Part shown: piece after piece, positions 1-11,319 of the stretch | Numbering within the stretch: the stretch's first letter is position 1 | Layout: each line of letters starts with the position of its first letter | NCBI GenBank assembly: GCA_949317995.1 | Contig: OX439038.1 | Location: 68,644,659 to 68,708,658, forward strand | Direction: 5' to 3' | Source: Acholoe squamosa | Taxonomy: Eukaryota > Annelida > Polychaeta > Phyllodocida > Polynoidae | DNA: 64,000 nucleotides | Program-made: the position numbers and the translations under genes | Notes under the pieces: generated by a model | Told to the model about the DNA's origin: nothing | The model's input: the letters and a program-made list of their open reading frames with translations, nothing else | The model's database searches: none

Positions 1-2275
1 AGAACCTGGGAATGACAGAGCAAAGGTACTGACCAAAAAACTTATCATTGCAAAAAACAAGGCCTTAATAACGATACAGGTAATTATGACAAATTCATTC
101 CCCTTAGAGGGTTCATGAAACCAACCCTGAGAGAAAACCTACAGTTTCTACCACATGCAAAGAAAACCTACACAGAAAAGTGCCCACAGATAACCCTATA
201 CTAAGAAATCCTAGCAGTCCACAGGGCACTCCTACACTTTAAAAAGCCCCTAACGGGGCAACACATACATATGTTCATAGACAACACCACTGCCACCAGC
301 TGGCTCAATAAAGGGGGTTCTCGCCAATCCATTCCGTGCAACAAAGCCACTGAAAGTGAATTCAGGTTGGCCTGGGAAATGAACATAACATTTAAAACCA
401 CATACATTCAATCAGAAGAATGTCGAGGCAGAGAGGGCCTCAAGAGCCTTCTCCACAGTGGGAGAATGGACACTGAGCCCTGAAAGCCAAGAGAAAATAT
501 TCAAAAAGTTCCCAAAACCTGACATTGACCTATTTGCCTCACCTTCCAATATGCAAACACTTTGTATGCCTATACCATTACCCCAATGCATATGCAACAG
601 ATGCAAAGGAAGACAGACCCAGAGGGTTACTACTTGTACCGGAGTGGAAGACGCAGCCCTGGTACCCCAACCTCAGGAGACTGCCCACCTTCAAGGTCAG
701 ATAGGTCAGTACATCAACGCTGCAATGGCCAGGGGACCAGAAGAAAATCTTCCCCGTGGCCAACAGAATGAGGCTCCTATGCCTGCCCCTATGAATGACA
801 AATACCCCCTAGAAATCATCTGGTGTGATCACATAGGAATATCCAAGGCATCCTGGGAACTCCTCATGGCCTCATGGTCTAAATCTACCATAGCCAGCTA
901 TGCAACAGCAGCAAGGAAGTGGCTAAAACACACCAGCAAAAGCAACGTCAGCGTCACCCACCCAACCATACACCAATGTGTAGATTTCCTAACAGAGATC
1001 GTTAACAGTGGGGTGGATCACTCATCAGTAGCCACCACCAGGTCCCTAATGTCATGCTTCATTTATATAGAAGACAGACTGTTAGGGGAACACACAATGA
1101 CCCAAAAACTCGTAAAAGGGGCAAAAGCCCTAAACCCACCACAGGAACCTTATAAATACATTTGGGGCCCAGCACCAGTAATACAAACTGGCACAGTGGG
1201 GCGACATAGAAGAGCTAGATCTGGATAAACCAGAAGAAAATCTTCCCCGTGGCCAACAGGATGAGGCTCCTATGCCCGCCCCTATGAATGACAAATACCC
1301 CCTGGAAATCATCTGGTGTGATCACATAGGAATATCCAAGGCATCCTGGGAACTCCTCATGGCCTCATGGTCTAAATCTACCATAGCCAGCTATGCAACA
1401 GCAGCAAGGAAGTGGCTAAAACACACCAGCAAAAGCAACGTCAGCGTCACCCACCCAACCATACACCAATGTATAGATTTCCTAACAGAGATCGTTAACA
1501 GTGGGGTGGATCACTCATCAGTAGCCACCACCAGGTCCCTAATGTCATGCTTCATTTACATAGAAGGCAGACTGTTAGGGGTACACGCAATGACCCAAAA
1601 ACTCATAAAAAGGGCAAAAGCCCTAAACCCACCACAGGAACCTTATGAATACATTTGGGGCCCAGCACCAGTAATACAAACTGGCACAGTGGGGCGACAT
1701 AGGAGAGCTAGATCTGGATAAACTAACAAGGAGAACCCTACTACTCTTCATGCTAGCAACAGGTCAGAGGATACAGAGGGCCTATGCCCTGCTACGAAAT
1801 GACCTCAGACTATGAGAGGATACCATCAGGTTCAAATACTCCAAAAAACTGAAGTCCAACCACCCTAAAAAGAACCAACTACTTCTCAGGTTTGACAAAC
1901 TTGAAGACACATGAATATGTGTCTACTCACACCTGAAGGCCTACCTGGGCAGGGAGGACACAAAAGGAGCACACCCCAGAGTGTTTGGCACCATAAAAAA
2001 CACCTTCCACCCTAGCCAGCCCCGTCACCTTATCAAGATACATTAAGGTGACCCTAAAGGACACAGGCATTGAGGAACACTTTTGGGCATAAAGCTCAAG
2101 ACACGCTGCGGACAGGCTAAATGTGCCAATAAATGACATACTCAGCTCAGCAGGATGGGCGAGAACTAATTCATTTGCCAGGCTCTACAACAGACCTCTA
2201 CTGGAAGATATAGAGGGCACCTCACATGAGACTCACTTCATAATTGCCATTATGAACCATGGAACTGACTCTTAA
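1..2275 (+). pseudogene. Decayed DIRS-type retrotransposon: RNase H and tyrosine recombinase remnant
   Basis: Translation in shifting frames gives, in order: an RNase H piece with ILAVHRALLHF (about 208-240) and FIDNTTATSWLNKGG (about 274-318); the linker EWTLSPESQEKIF...PDIDLFAS typical of DIRS elements (about 461-540); the recombinase core-binding domain (SWELLMASWSKSTIASYATAARKWL, cut here at SWELLMASWSKSTIASY, about 850-950); the first catalytic arginine in LFMLATGQRIQ (about 1747-1780); and the C-terminal block DRLNVPINDILSSAGW...ARLYNRPL (about 2115-2195) with the tyrosine nucleophile. The HxxR histidine appears lost because the frame reads SSRHAA. Stops and frameshifts are frequent, so it is dead. 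The reverse transcriptase would lie left of the window. The order RNase H then recombinase, and the motifs, point to DIRS1-like rather than Ngaro or Crypton. No flanking terminal repeat was recognised downstream. Confidence 0.82.
737..1722 (+). repeat. 493-bp tandem duplication inside the DIRS recombinase remnant
   Basis: Copy 1 runs from about 737 to 1229 and copy 2 from about 1230 to 1722. Both start with CCAGAAGAAAATCTTCCC and end with GATCTGGATAAA. Only about a dozen or so single-base differences are visible. The unit length is not a multiple of three, so the second copy is out of frame with the first. It contains the core-binding domain of the recombinase but not its catalytic block. Confidence 0.93.
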
Positions 2276-2433
2276 ACCACCAACCAGACAGTACACACTA
2301 TAGACACCTAGAGAGTGGTGGTCTTTTCAAATATATTGAGATATAATTATCAAAATATTTATCCCAGAATACATACATGTGAGCCAGCAAGCAGAAAGGA
2401 TAGATACTGCGGGATTTAATACCACATTAATTT

Positions 2434-2960
2434 TAGCCACCTGGGGGCACCACTATTGGCTAGAATAGGGAAAATATGCCTAGAACAGTTATAGGCTACT
2501 TTGTTTATGGTGAATCCAATGGTTTTTGATAAAACGTTCTATTTTGGGTAAAAAGCATGGTTTTGGGCCAAAAAATGCATTTTTGTTGATTTCTGTTGCC
2601 ATGGAAACATAATTTCTATTCTTAATAGGAAAATCAATGATCCTATTTGAGGGAACATTCCACAAGGTTTACTATGGTGAAAACCGAATGAAAATACAAT
2701 TTCTAGATCAAAAGTTATGGGCAAAAGAATGAGAATTTATGCTAATTTAGCTAATTAGCATGAATTATGCTAATTAGCTATATATCTCACGACAAATTAG
2801 ACATAGCGCTTATTGACATTCACAAATTGGTCACACCTACCCATACTCAGCAAGCCATTCCTTCAAAACTAACAGGAGTATCTTCTCATGCAATATATCA
2901 CTGTAAAGCTAGAGATTTGAATTTTAAAGTTGACTTTTAGCATGGAGCACCCTGTCTCCT
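2434..2960 (+). repeat. Diverged copy of a TGGCCACCAGGGGGC-type interspersed repeat
   Basis: It begins TAGCCACCTGGGGGCACC. It contains TGTTGCCATGGAAACA about 160 bases in and an AT-rich tail ending in a TTTAAAGTTGACTTTTAG block. The same order of landmarks is seen in the clearer copies at 30647-31202 and 37431-37927. The right end is not well defined here. Confidence 0.5.
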
Positions 2961-3407
2961 TGTCTCTACACATATATACTTATTCACTCTACTGCTAGAG
3001 ACACACATGTTAAAATAAACATGGACACCTTAACACCCTTCTCAGATACACGACACTTAACATGTACAGAAGAGGAGGGGGTGACCACCATCAAAGGTGG
3101 CCCCAACCACCTCTCTTCTTGAAGAAGGGGAGGAGAGACATCAACAGTGACAACACTGTGTCCCACAAACACAGATTAAGGACTATACATGAGATCTACA
3201 TATATTACATAAAGCATTTATGATCAAAAGCCATACAAACATGTATACCTACTCTGCTTGAGCAGCCGATTTACAAAGTGTAAATAAAACCTGTCTACCT
3301 AAACATGAATCTATGACGTGTGGTCCTTCAATTAGTATATCAGCCCTGAGTTAGATTATTGAACGAGACAAAATAGCTACCCCTGGCTTAAATGCCACTC
3401 TGTGAAA

Positions 3408-3635
3408 TAATTGAATATTAAATCTAAAAATGTGTGGTTTAATATGAATTATTCCTAAGAGTTAGTGCATTAAGCCGTAGGGGTACCCCACCCTTTTGCT
3501 TCGCTCTCTAACTCAAACAGCTAAGACGAATGTATACATGACAATCTGCAAGGGAGGTCCTGCTATATACCATAGCTACCCCTTTTAGGAATAAATCATA
3601 TTAAACTACACATTGTTAGGTTTAATATTCAATTA
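3408..3635. repeat. Foldback element with about 53-bp inverted arms
   Basis: The arm 3408-3460 begins TAATTGAATATTAAATCTAA. It matches the reverse complement of 3583-3635 at roughly 47 of 53 positions, with a loop of about 122 bases. It is probably a short non-autonomous DNA transposon or foldback; no target duplication is obvious. Confidence 0.75.
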
Positions 3636-6157
3636 AAAACAAAGGTATTATGGGTATTTTGTGTACTGTAAGGGGAAGCTAACACCTTATTGACTCACAA
3701 CATGATGTCAAAGGTGTGAAATGCCAAGGATAGTGGTCCCATAATATTATATATCTTTGACGATGTGATGACTGAAATAACAGGATGCTGGGTTTTGGTA
3801 GTGGTGGGGGGGGTTACTCACGCCATATGGGTCATATTTCCTTACCCTAAGCCTGCGCCATTATGGTTCAGCTATGGCAGTCCATGTCCACACCTCCCGG
3901 TAAAAATAATTTGAGTCACCCCCCCCCAGGGGATTGACGCCATTTTATAGGTTATGTCTGTAGTAGAGCTCTCGTTCTCTAGGTATCGTTCCACTATTGA
4001 TGATGACGTCACTTCCGGTAATACACTGAGATGTACGGATTTAGGACTTGGAGGGCTGTGATTGGTCTATATTAGAGTTCAAAATCATTGCAAACTTTTA
4101 AATAAAGCATAGATAAAATGTTTAACCTGTTGTGATTCAGAATATATGGGGTACAAGGGACAGCTCCTTTGTCTAGGATCCCAAAATATTCATTTCAAAA
4201 AAGGTTGGAAATAATCACTAATTGTGTGCAGAATAGGCCAAAATGGGGATGGGTTCAAACATATGCACGTACAGAAAAACTGGGTTGGTGAACGACGTCT
4301 GGATCTGGCACTCAGAGAGGGGGAAAATGTGCCTCTTCATGATTTTGAGTGATTTGGAGTGTTTGAAAGGTGAAATTCCACTTTTACGGGTGCATGAGTT
4401 ACATTAAATTATAGTGCAGAATGTTTTGGTGGTCCGATACCTCTATCCTGTCTCCCCCATGTTGGGTACATTCTTCTGCGGTATAGGAATCGGGAGCAGA
4501 GTGAGGAATCATTTTCTAGGGAGCTAGGGGGGAAGTCTCTATACCACTATTGCACGTTGGCCAGAGTTATTGTAACAAAGGTCTCTGACTAATATCTATC
4601 TTTATTTGAAGCTCGTTTAGATGAAACGTGCACATTTTTGCAACTCGAAAGGTGTTTTTCCATGCATTCTGCTCTACATATTTTGTCAATACTATGAAAA
4701 CGAATTAGGCCATACACGTGTTCCTCGGTACTCTCTGAAACCTGTGAAAGGTTTACGCAGGTTCTTCCTCTTATCTTTTGACAAGACCCTCCTGGTGGCA
4801 TATAAATGTTCAATACATTGGCTGAAGGAACCTAGACAAAATTGGCTTTCCACATATGCAGATCAATGCATACATCTTTCTTTAAGCCTCATTTGTGAAC
4901 AGGTTATCGTGATATGGTGTGAAGAATTGGTGTTTTTTGGAACACAATAATCTAGTGAAGAAATAGTGTGCTAGTCGAGCTGTTATCACGGGATGGTTTC
5001 TCTCATTTGGTCTTATCAATGGTACAGCATATAGATCTGCCAGGGACACTCTGGAGCATTTCTTGTATGACCCCCTTTTAATCCATTAACTTAGTTGCAA
5101 TTAGAGCCAGACAGTGCTAGATGCTGGTCCATTTAATATAACATGAAATATGTTGAACTGCCAATTGTCTAATGCATTTCACATTGTCACTTGGATGATT
5201 CTTGAGTGCCCGTATTTATTGGAAGTATCTGCTGAGTCACATTGGTTGGACAATAGAACTATTTGTGAAAATATTAATATTCTAGACAGTTGGCAAAGTT
5301 AGTTAGCTTACTTTTACAATTGTGAAATGCCCTACTTATACAGTTTCAAGCAAGAGTCATTTGTGAATTATAATTTCTGAGAGTGAAAAACAAAAAAGCT
5401 AAATCCAATTAATAATATTAACAACCCTGATAAATGAGGGAAATTGCCTTATGAAGAAAGTTAAGAAATCGCCAGAACAGATTTTTCTTCTTGTTAATGG
5501 TTTTACTTTCCTGGTGTTAATATTTTTTGCGTGTGTATTCATAAATTCTATTTGGGTCTGAGTGGTTAAGGTAGCATATACTCTGCAAATCCAATGTATA
5601 ATATCCATCTTGTCTGATGGCACCACTCCAAGAAAAATGTCAAAAAGTTGAAGCCAAACGTCTTATAGATATTGCTAGGAGTGATACATTTCTTTCATTT
5701 GAATTTATTTCTTGATAAATAGTGGTGCTTGGTGAATATGAGGGACTCTATTGTGCTTTATGTGTTTGGCAAAAGGGAAAAGAATGCCATGCAGGACAAA
5801 AATAAACATCCAAATATAGTGCAGAGAGTAATTGTGAAACGGTTTGGCACCACTACATCAGCATTTATTTTCAGCTAATCTATTTACACTTCTGCATGGT
5901 GTCCTCTTGTTTAATAGACTTAATATATGTATGTTCTTTACTAAAGAAAGTATCGGTTTTGAGTTTTGATCTAGCTTGGGTACCACATGAGGTTACATCA
6001 AAGGCGTGATCTAGGTTTCTGGTCTGCCAAAACCTTCCAGAGCTGCACAGACATTCTTATCAAGGTTCTGAGATAATGGTTAAGGGAAACATAGATAGGC
6101 AAGAATGATGATGGACCCCTGGTGAACCTTATAACATCAGGGAAAACTTCTGTGTGT

Positions 6158-6159
<2 letters not shown>

Positions 6160-6211
<52 letters not shown>
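6160..6211. repeat. TA microsatellite
   Basis: An uninterrupted run of about 26 TA units. Open frames that read as poly-YI across it are artefacts. Confidence 0.97.
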
Positions 6212-6213
<2 letters not shown>

Positions 6214-7212
6214 ACAGAACAGTACTTAAATGCCCAAAATATGACTCAAGGTGTACTTTAAACGATCAGGCTGAGTCAGGTGGTGAGCCCTACACATGGG
6301 ATGTGACTTATCAAGGGTACTATATGGTACATCATGTATGTGTTAGACGAACAGTCCTTGTATGTGGTTGTATCTCATAGACAGACATGCAGGAAATCAT
6401 GGCTACAGTTGTACTTCATAATGATTATATTATAAGAAACTCTGTAACTGTGTGAAATACAGTGAATATGGAGTGGTTGCTTTCATCTTCTTGTCAATTG
6501 GATGAGAGTGAAAGAGTTGCATTTGCAAATGATACCATTAATTTGGAATTATCCAGCTTTCATTCTTCTTCCTTTTAATCAATGTTTCTAAACAAAATCA
6601 TTGCTCTTGTCACAAAATTCAAAAACTTTCATTAGGCCTTACCCCCACCCACTTGTTTCTGGACCATTTATTTATTTAATCTTTCTTATGCATGATGAGT
6701 AGGTGCACTTTAACTTATTTCAATGGTGTCTCCTTGTTGCTTTTTCCCCCATGTAAAGACAATGTACTTTTTCCTGATACTGAAAGGTTATCCCCAATGC
6801 TAAGGGAAGTCACATGCACCAACTAGAACACATGACATTGGGGTATGATATGACTAAGACTCATTAACAGACCAGTAGTTGTGTTATTTTCTATTTACTT
6901 AGCAACTGTCTGTTTACTCTAATGAAGGTCAAAGGTAGTCTAGGCTCTGAAATCCCTTCTGTTTGTGGTGTAATTATGTGAGTAATGTTGAGCAAGGCAT
7001 ACCTTTTAGACTTTCTAAAAATCAAAAGATTATAGCCTATTATAGTATGGAGGGGACTTTTTGACTATTTGAATATTGTTTCCTGCTTGCATAGAGTTGG
7101 CTCTTTATTTCTTCTTGTAGAGATATAACAAGATTTTGAATGATGCATATTGAGTGTGTTATGGTTTGTGTCAAAACTGACTAACAAAACTAGGAGCAAT
7201 ACTTATTGAGTG

Positions 7213-7215
<3 letters not shown>

Positions 7216-7261
<46 letters not shown>
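7216..7261. repeat. TG microsatellite
   Basis: An uninterrupted run of about 23 GT units followed by TTTTT. Confidence 0.97.
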
Positions 7262-7264
<3 letters not shown>

Positions 7265-7299
7265 TCAACTGATTAACATTTATTTTGTTAAATTTACAA

Positions 7300-7880
7300 T
7301 TCCAAAAATGACTTTGATAATGAGCAGAACTGTCTTGGCCATCTTGTTTTTGAGGATCTTTTTTGCAATTAAATTCAACTATACAGCTTGTGGATGGTCT
7401 AGGCCATCCATTCATTTTGAGGTACACCATGATATGTAATGATGAGAATTGCATAATTTCCAGAGCTAGTTTGATCTTCACCTTCATTTTGAAGTATAAC
7501 AAGGCTAGAAAAGTTGTGAGTTTTATAGCTTGACTCAGAACTGACTTTAATTTTGGAATTTAACTCACCAAATGTCTTCTCACTTAGATGATGGCCAGAA
7601 CTGGTCCATGCTCTTGAATCCCTTCATTTTGGGGTATAGCATGATGGGTAGTGCTGATAATTGTGTGGTTTCTGGATTATCTAAAAGAATCAAGGTAGCC
7701 ATCTTGTCTTTTGGGATTATTGGCAATTGAAATTAACTATACCACTTGGACAGTCCTTGGAATGGTCTAGGCTATCCATTCCCTTCATTTTGAGGTAAAC
7801 ATGGCCAGGAATAGAAGTTATTATTAATTTTCTGGTATTTCTCTAAATCGAATGGCAGCCATTTTGTTTTTAGCATTTTG
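7300..7880. repeat. Diverged local repeats (CCATCTTGT...; CTTCATTTTGAGGTA...)
   Basis: The block GCCATCTTGTTTTTGAGG followed by GGCAATT-type sequence recurs near 7337, 7698 and 7857. The block GGTCTAGGCCATCC...CATTTTGAGGTA recurs near 7398, 7601 and 7763. The units are strongly diverged and unevenly spaced. They look like an old tandem repeat or piled-up copies of one interspersed repeat. Confidence 0.45.
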
Positions 7881-8346
7881 ACCCAAATGCAGCCATTTCT
7901 GAGCTTGGCAACAGTGATTTTCTAGTTCAGCATGCCGAAATTACCCAGAATAGCGCTGTTGCCGACTTGTACTAAAAATGCCACTAGGAGGATTTAGAGC
8001 TATATTTTATTGAATTGTCCCTGGTCTATCTAAGGATGATCTCGGGCACACACCTACATTCTTTTAGGACAACTTGACAGGGCAGAACTATTGTCAAAGT
8101 GTCCAAACGACCCCTAAAATACATGTAAAGTGTTTGCACTACGGTAGTAGCACTCCTCTACCTTCTTATACTCCATGCAGCACTAGTGGCTGATAATGAG
8201 AGTAGTGAAGAGCTATCCTCCTTATGTCATAAGTAATAGGATGTCCTACACCCGGTGATTACTGCTGGTGGAGAGAGCCAAGATAATGCAGCCATTCAGC
8301 GGCAGCTTCTTCTGGTGGCGTCTATCACTCACAATACTGCTTCTAG

Positions 8347-8411
8347 GAGTGGTTGTCTTTTCCAACAGGATGGGGAACAGAAGCAGGGTGGTTGGGCGGA
8401 TTCTATTTGTG
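8347..8411 (+). CDS. RGK-family GTPase gene A, G3-region exon (candidate)
   Basis: This 65-base exon has an acceptor after ACTGCTTCTAG and a donor GTAAGG at 8412. It begins in phase 1 and ends in phase 0, which fits the next exon at 9315 exactly. It encodes VVVFSNRMGNRSRVVGRILF plus V. Joined to the next exon it reads GRILFVDTDES, which occupies the place of the Ras-fold third beta strand and G3 motif (DTAGQ in Ras, a D-x-W-type sequence in vertebrate RGK proteins). The entry phase equals the exit phase of the N-terminal exon of the second RGK gene at 53631. The upstream exon with the N-terminus and G1 loop was not found. The call rests on phase, splice sites and fold position and is less secure than for the next two exons. 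Confidence 0.55.
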
Positions 8412-8631
8412 GTAAGGGTTCTCTAGTTAGCTCAGCAAAGTCCTGAAGATAAATGATTTCATAAACACACACACATAGTGTGTTGGATACTTTGCATGGT
8501 GAATAGCCTTCAAGAAGATTAGGTTAGACCTTGTAAACTTTAGAGCAATCAAATCATCTTTGAATCATAATGTAGAAGGAATATGAAGAATAACTAAAAT
8601 ACACCGCCAAAGTGACCTTAGTTGAATATAT

Positions 8632-8897
8632 CAGGAGGGCATTTCTCAAGATGGTAAGACTACACATATCCATTACGATTGAAACCCTCAAAATTAGAGC
8701 GCCGTTTGTAGGTAATGCATTACAACTGCTCTGTATGATCATCACTAAATGTAGTAATTACATAGGGTTTGGTAGGACAGTCGTACCAGTGCAACCATTA
8801 TTGACCACTAGATGCAGGGCTCTAATGGCATAAGATTTAGGTATTTCAATACTATTTGAAATGGGGTGGTCGTACCATCTTGAGAAATGCCTTCCTG
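8632..8897. mobile_element. Short TIR transposon (CAGGAGGGCATTTCTCAAGA ends)
   Basis: The left end CAGGAGGGCATTTCTCAAGA is mirrored at the right by TCTTGAGAAATGCCTTCCTG, with one mismatch in the outer 20 bases. The interior GGTTTGGTAGGACAGTCGTA recurs inverted near 14880 and again at 41415. The element is about 266 bp with no coding capacity. Confidence 0.8.
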
Positions 8898-9314
8898 GTC
8901 TAATCGTTCTAGAGGTTTTTATGATCATCTATCTATATGCATCCCTTTGTTTCTGACATTTATTTCTGTGCAACAAGTTGCAATGGGAGCTTATAGATAT
9001 AATGGTATTCTTCATTTATCACTTTGATTGATGACCATGAATCTTGATCTGTTCTCCGACTCTATCATACGGTGATGCCTTGAGGAACTCAGGTCATAGT
9101 GGGTTACGGAATGAATTCTAGTACGTGACATGGCACTGTCCATGTGGTGCTAGAATAGTAAGGTTTGAAGGAAAATCGTTGTATCTGATGGGACACCAAT
9201 TGATGCGATGTAATATTACTGATGATACCTATTTGAAGCACAATTAACCTTCTTTTGACTTAAATATGTAACTGTACAATACTTAACCTTCTCTCCAATC
9301 CTCATATCTTACAG

Positions 9315-9501
9315 GACACAGATGAGAGTGCCATTGACGCCCACCTCATCACATTTTCTGTTGAAGACAGAACCTCGTTCCGATTTGCTGAGGCACGGCT
9401 GAGGGAAGTACGGTGCAGAGAAGATCCACCAGGTGGCAGCATTGTCATCCTGGTGGCCAATAAGGAGGACCTTGTAAGAAGCAGAGATATCTGTGAGGAA
9501 G
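9315..9501 (+). CDS. RGK-family GTPase gene A, G4 exon
   Basis: This is an internal exon of 187 bases, with acceptor TCTTACAG and donor GTGAGA at 9502. It starts in phase 0 and ends in phase 1. The product contains DAHLITFSVEDRTSF, which matches the DAYVIVYSVTDKGSF segment of Rad/Gem/Rem. It also contains IVILVANKEDLVRSRDI, the G4 NKxD guanine-specificity motif (NKED here) followed by the RSRD/E stretch typical of the family. RGK proteins are membrane-associated Ras-like proteins that restrain voltage-gated calcium channels; that role is family knowledge and not shown here. The following intron (9502-18402) carries an antisense Ngaro element. The closest alternative is another Ras-like branch, but the C-terminal exon argues for RGK. 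Confidence 0.87.
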
Positions 9502-9730
9502 GTGAGAGAAGGGTCATGTACATTTATTCACTTTTATATTCATTTCCAGTTTGAATTTAGCCTATGTGTAGGCAAGGGAAAATACAGCCCATGGGAGACT
9601 GCATGGGCTATCCTTTCTGGCTGTCCTACACACATAATTAATACATGGGTGGTTGCTCCACCCTTGTATCACTGGCTTTGTGTGGGCAATATTTTAGGTG
9701 GCAGTAGTATTTCAGTATCACTGATTGAGA

Positions 9731-9734
9731 ACTG

Positions 9735-9773
<39 letters not shown>
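9731..9773. repeat. TA microsatellite at the left edge of the Ngaro element
   Basis: A TA run directly abuts the 3' end of the retrotransposon. The other flank (14498 onward) also begins TATATA, so the element appears to have inserted into a TA-rich site. Confidence 0.9.
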
Positions 9774-9777
<4 letters not shown>

Positions 9778-9912
9778 TTAATTATGTTCGTTGGGAATAA
9801 TATAATAATAATAATAATGTAATAAATATTATATTAATATCACGAGTGGAATAAGAAGGAGACAGTGGGTTTGGTGAGAATTGACCTAGTCAATATCAAT
9901 TCTGTACATGCC
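9774..9912 (-). repeat. Ngaro B2 terminal repeat
   Basis: It starts TAAGTTAATTATGTTCGTTG and ends TCTGTACATGCC. It matches B1 at 10231-10375 except for one substitution (CGTTG against CATTG) and a shorter ATA run. Confidence 0.93.
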
Positions 9913-10027
9913 TTTATTAATAAGACAATATTTTGAATACAATACAATAATACAATATAACAATAAAAATACAATATATACAATAAAGATACAATATCAC
10001 AATATAAATACAGTAACAATCATAAAA

Positions 10028-10230
10028 GTTAAAATTTCTGGCACCACCCAGCGTGGTGTGTGCCGCTCGGAGGATATACGCCAACTGACGGTTAATTTGG
10101 ATCCCGCAGCTTATATAGGCGCTGAATGTTTACGGTGACGTCACACATACCAATGCGCGCCCTGGAGGAAAGTAGATCCAACCACTGCACATATTAATTA
10201 TATATATATACACGGGTGTATATAGTCCCA
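10028..10230 (-). repeat. Ngaro A2 repeat
   Basis: Matches 14295-14497 over 203 bases; the one difference noticed is CGCTCGGAGG here against CGCTCTGAGG. It directly joins B1, giving the B1-A2 junction diagnostic of this class. Confidence 0.95.
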
Positions 10231-10375
10231 TAAGTTAATTATGTTCATTGGGAATAATATAATAATAATAATAATAATAATGTAATAAATATTATATTAA
10301 TATCACGAGTGGAATAAGAAGGAGACAGTGGGTTTGGTGAGAATTGACCTAGTCAATATCAATTCTGTACATGCC
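10231..10375 (-). repeat. Ngaro B1 repeat
   Basis: Second copy of the B repeat, internal, directly downstream of the recombinase frame in element orientation. It contains a TAA/ATA trinucleotide run. Confidence 0.93.
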
Positions 10376-10409
10376 AAAAACCGCCAAACACAATGGATAC
10401 ACCATTCCA

Positions 10410-11319
10410 CTATAACATCACATCTAGAGCTAGTAGGTCTTGCTTAGAATCATGCAAGTAATTATATACCACATTGGACTTCCAATTTGCTCTCTTTTTA
10501 ATATCATCAACCTTTAACCCAGAGTTCTTTAGAAGTGTTGCTCCACCATGTCGGAGTGAATGAGTTGAAACTCTGTGGGGAATATTACATTTTATAGACA
10601 CAGCCTTCAACCTGGTATTAATATAATTATAAGTTAAAGGTTTGTTACATATATTGAACAATAATCCACTTCTAGACTCCTTACAAATTTCCAAGTATCT
10701 AGCTGGACAAAGACCAGAATTATCATTACTTTTTTAAATATACCACATAAGGTTTCCTACCATACTGGTCAGTTTTAGAAGACCTAACATCAATGCGAAC
10801 GCAGTCAGACGACAAAGACACATCTTTAGATTTAAAGTTATGAGGGGAATCTACCACATGACCCACTCTAAACACACCTCGGTAACACAATAGGATAGCT
10901 GACCAGAAGACTACATCCTCATACACAGACAAATTCAGTTTAGATTTGATCTTCAGCATATCACTTGGAGTCAAAGGATTAGTTCTAATAGAAGAACATT
11001 TATAATTACGTTCAATACCATCCAAAGTCTTTTTTACAATAAAATTACTACTATAATCAGAATAACCTTTTAATTTCTGATAATACCATAACGCGGACAA
11101 ATAGTTCCTAACAGAAATAGGTTTCATTTTATCCGATAAATATACACTATACAACGAGGCTTGAGAAGGAGAACAAGGTAGGGGATTAAAGTTAAAATCT
11201 TTACAAAATTTTTTGTACCTGCCAAACTGCTGTTTGCGAACCTTACGTGTGGACTCAGCCACGCCCCTGTACAAAAACCTTCTCCTTCTCCGCTCTAGAT
11301 CCCTCAGATCTGGAAGCAT
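10410..11319 (-). pseudogene. Ngaro tyrosine recombinase, one frameshift
   Basis: The first part (11319-10726, 197 residues, ATG at 11319) holds the SAM-like core-binding domain and the first catalytic residues: Arg in LLCYRGVFRVGHV (about 151) and Lys in RSSKTDQYGRK (about 182). It hits a stop just after a six-base A tract (T run at 10730-10735 on the + strand). The second part, in another frame to 10410, holds HSLRHGG (the HxxR), RANWKS (Trp in the second H/W position) and VVYNYLHDSK with the nucleophilic tyrosine. A one-base length change in the A tract would account for the break. That could be a true mutation, a sequencing error or a +1 shift. All catalytic residues survive across the two pieces. 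Confidence 0.88.

Larger units (their letters stand above)
2276..8346. other. Non-coding stretch upstream of the first visible RGK exon
   Basis: No convincing exon was found here. It is AT-rich and holds a diverged copy of the GCCACC-GGGGGC repeat (from about 2434), an inverted-repeat foldback (3408-3635), a TA run (6160-6211), a TG run (7216-7261) and a set of diverged repeats (about 7300-7880). Open frames such as 4621-4950 (109 residues) show no recognisable domain or splice context. The 5' exons of the RGK gene may be hidden here or lie left of the window. Confidence 0.6.

Noticed and set aside
4621-4950. 109-residue open frame with an ATG
   Set aside because: No domain or signal peptide, and surrounding sequence looks like ordinary non-coding DNA.
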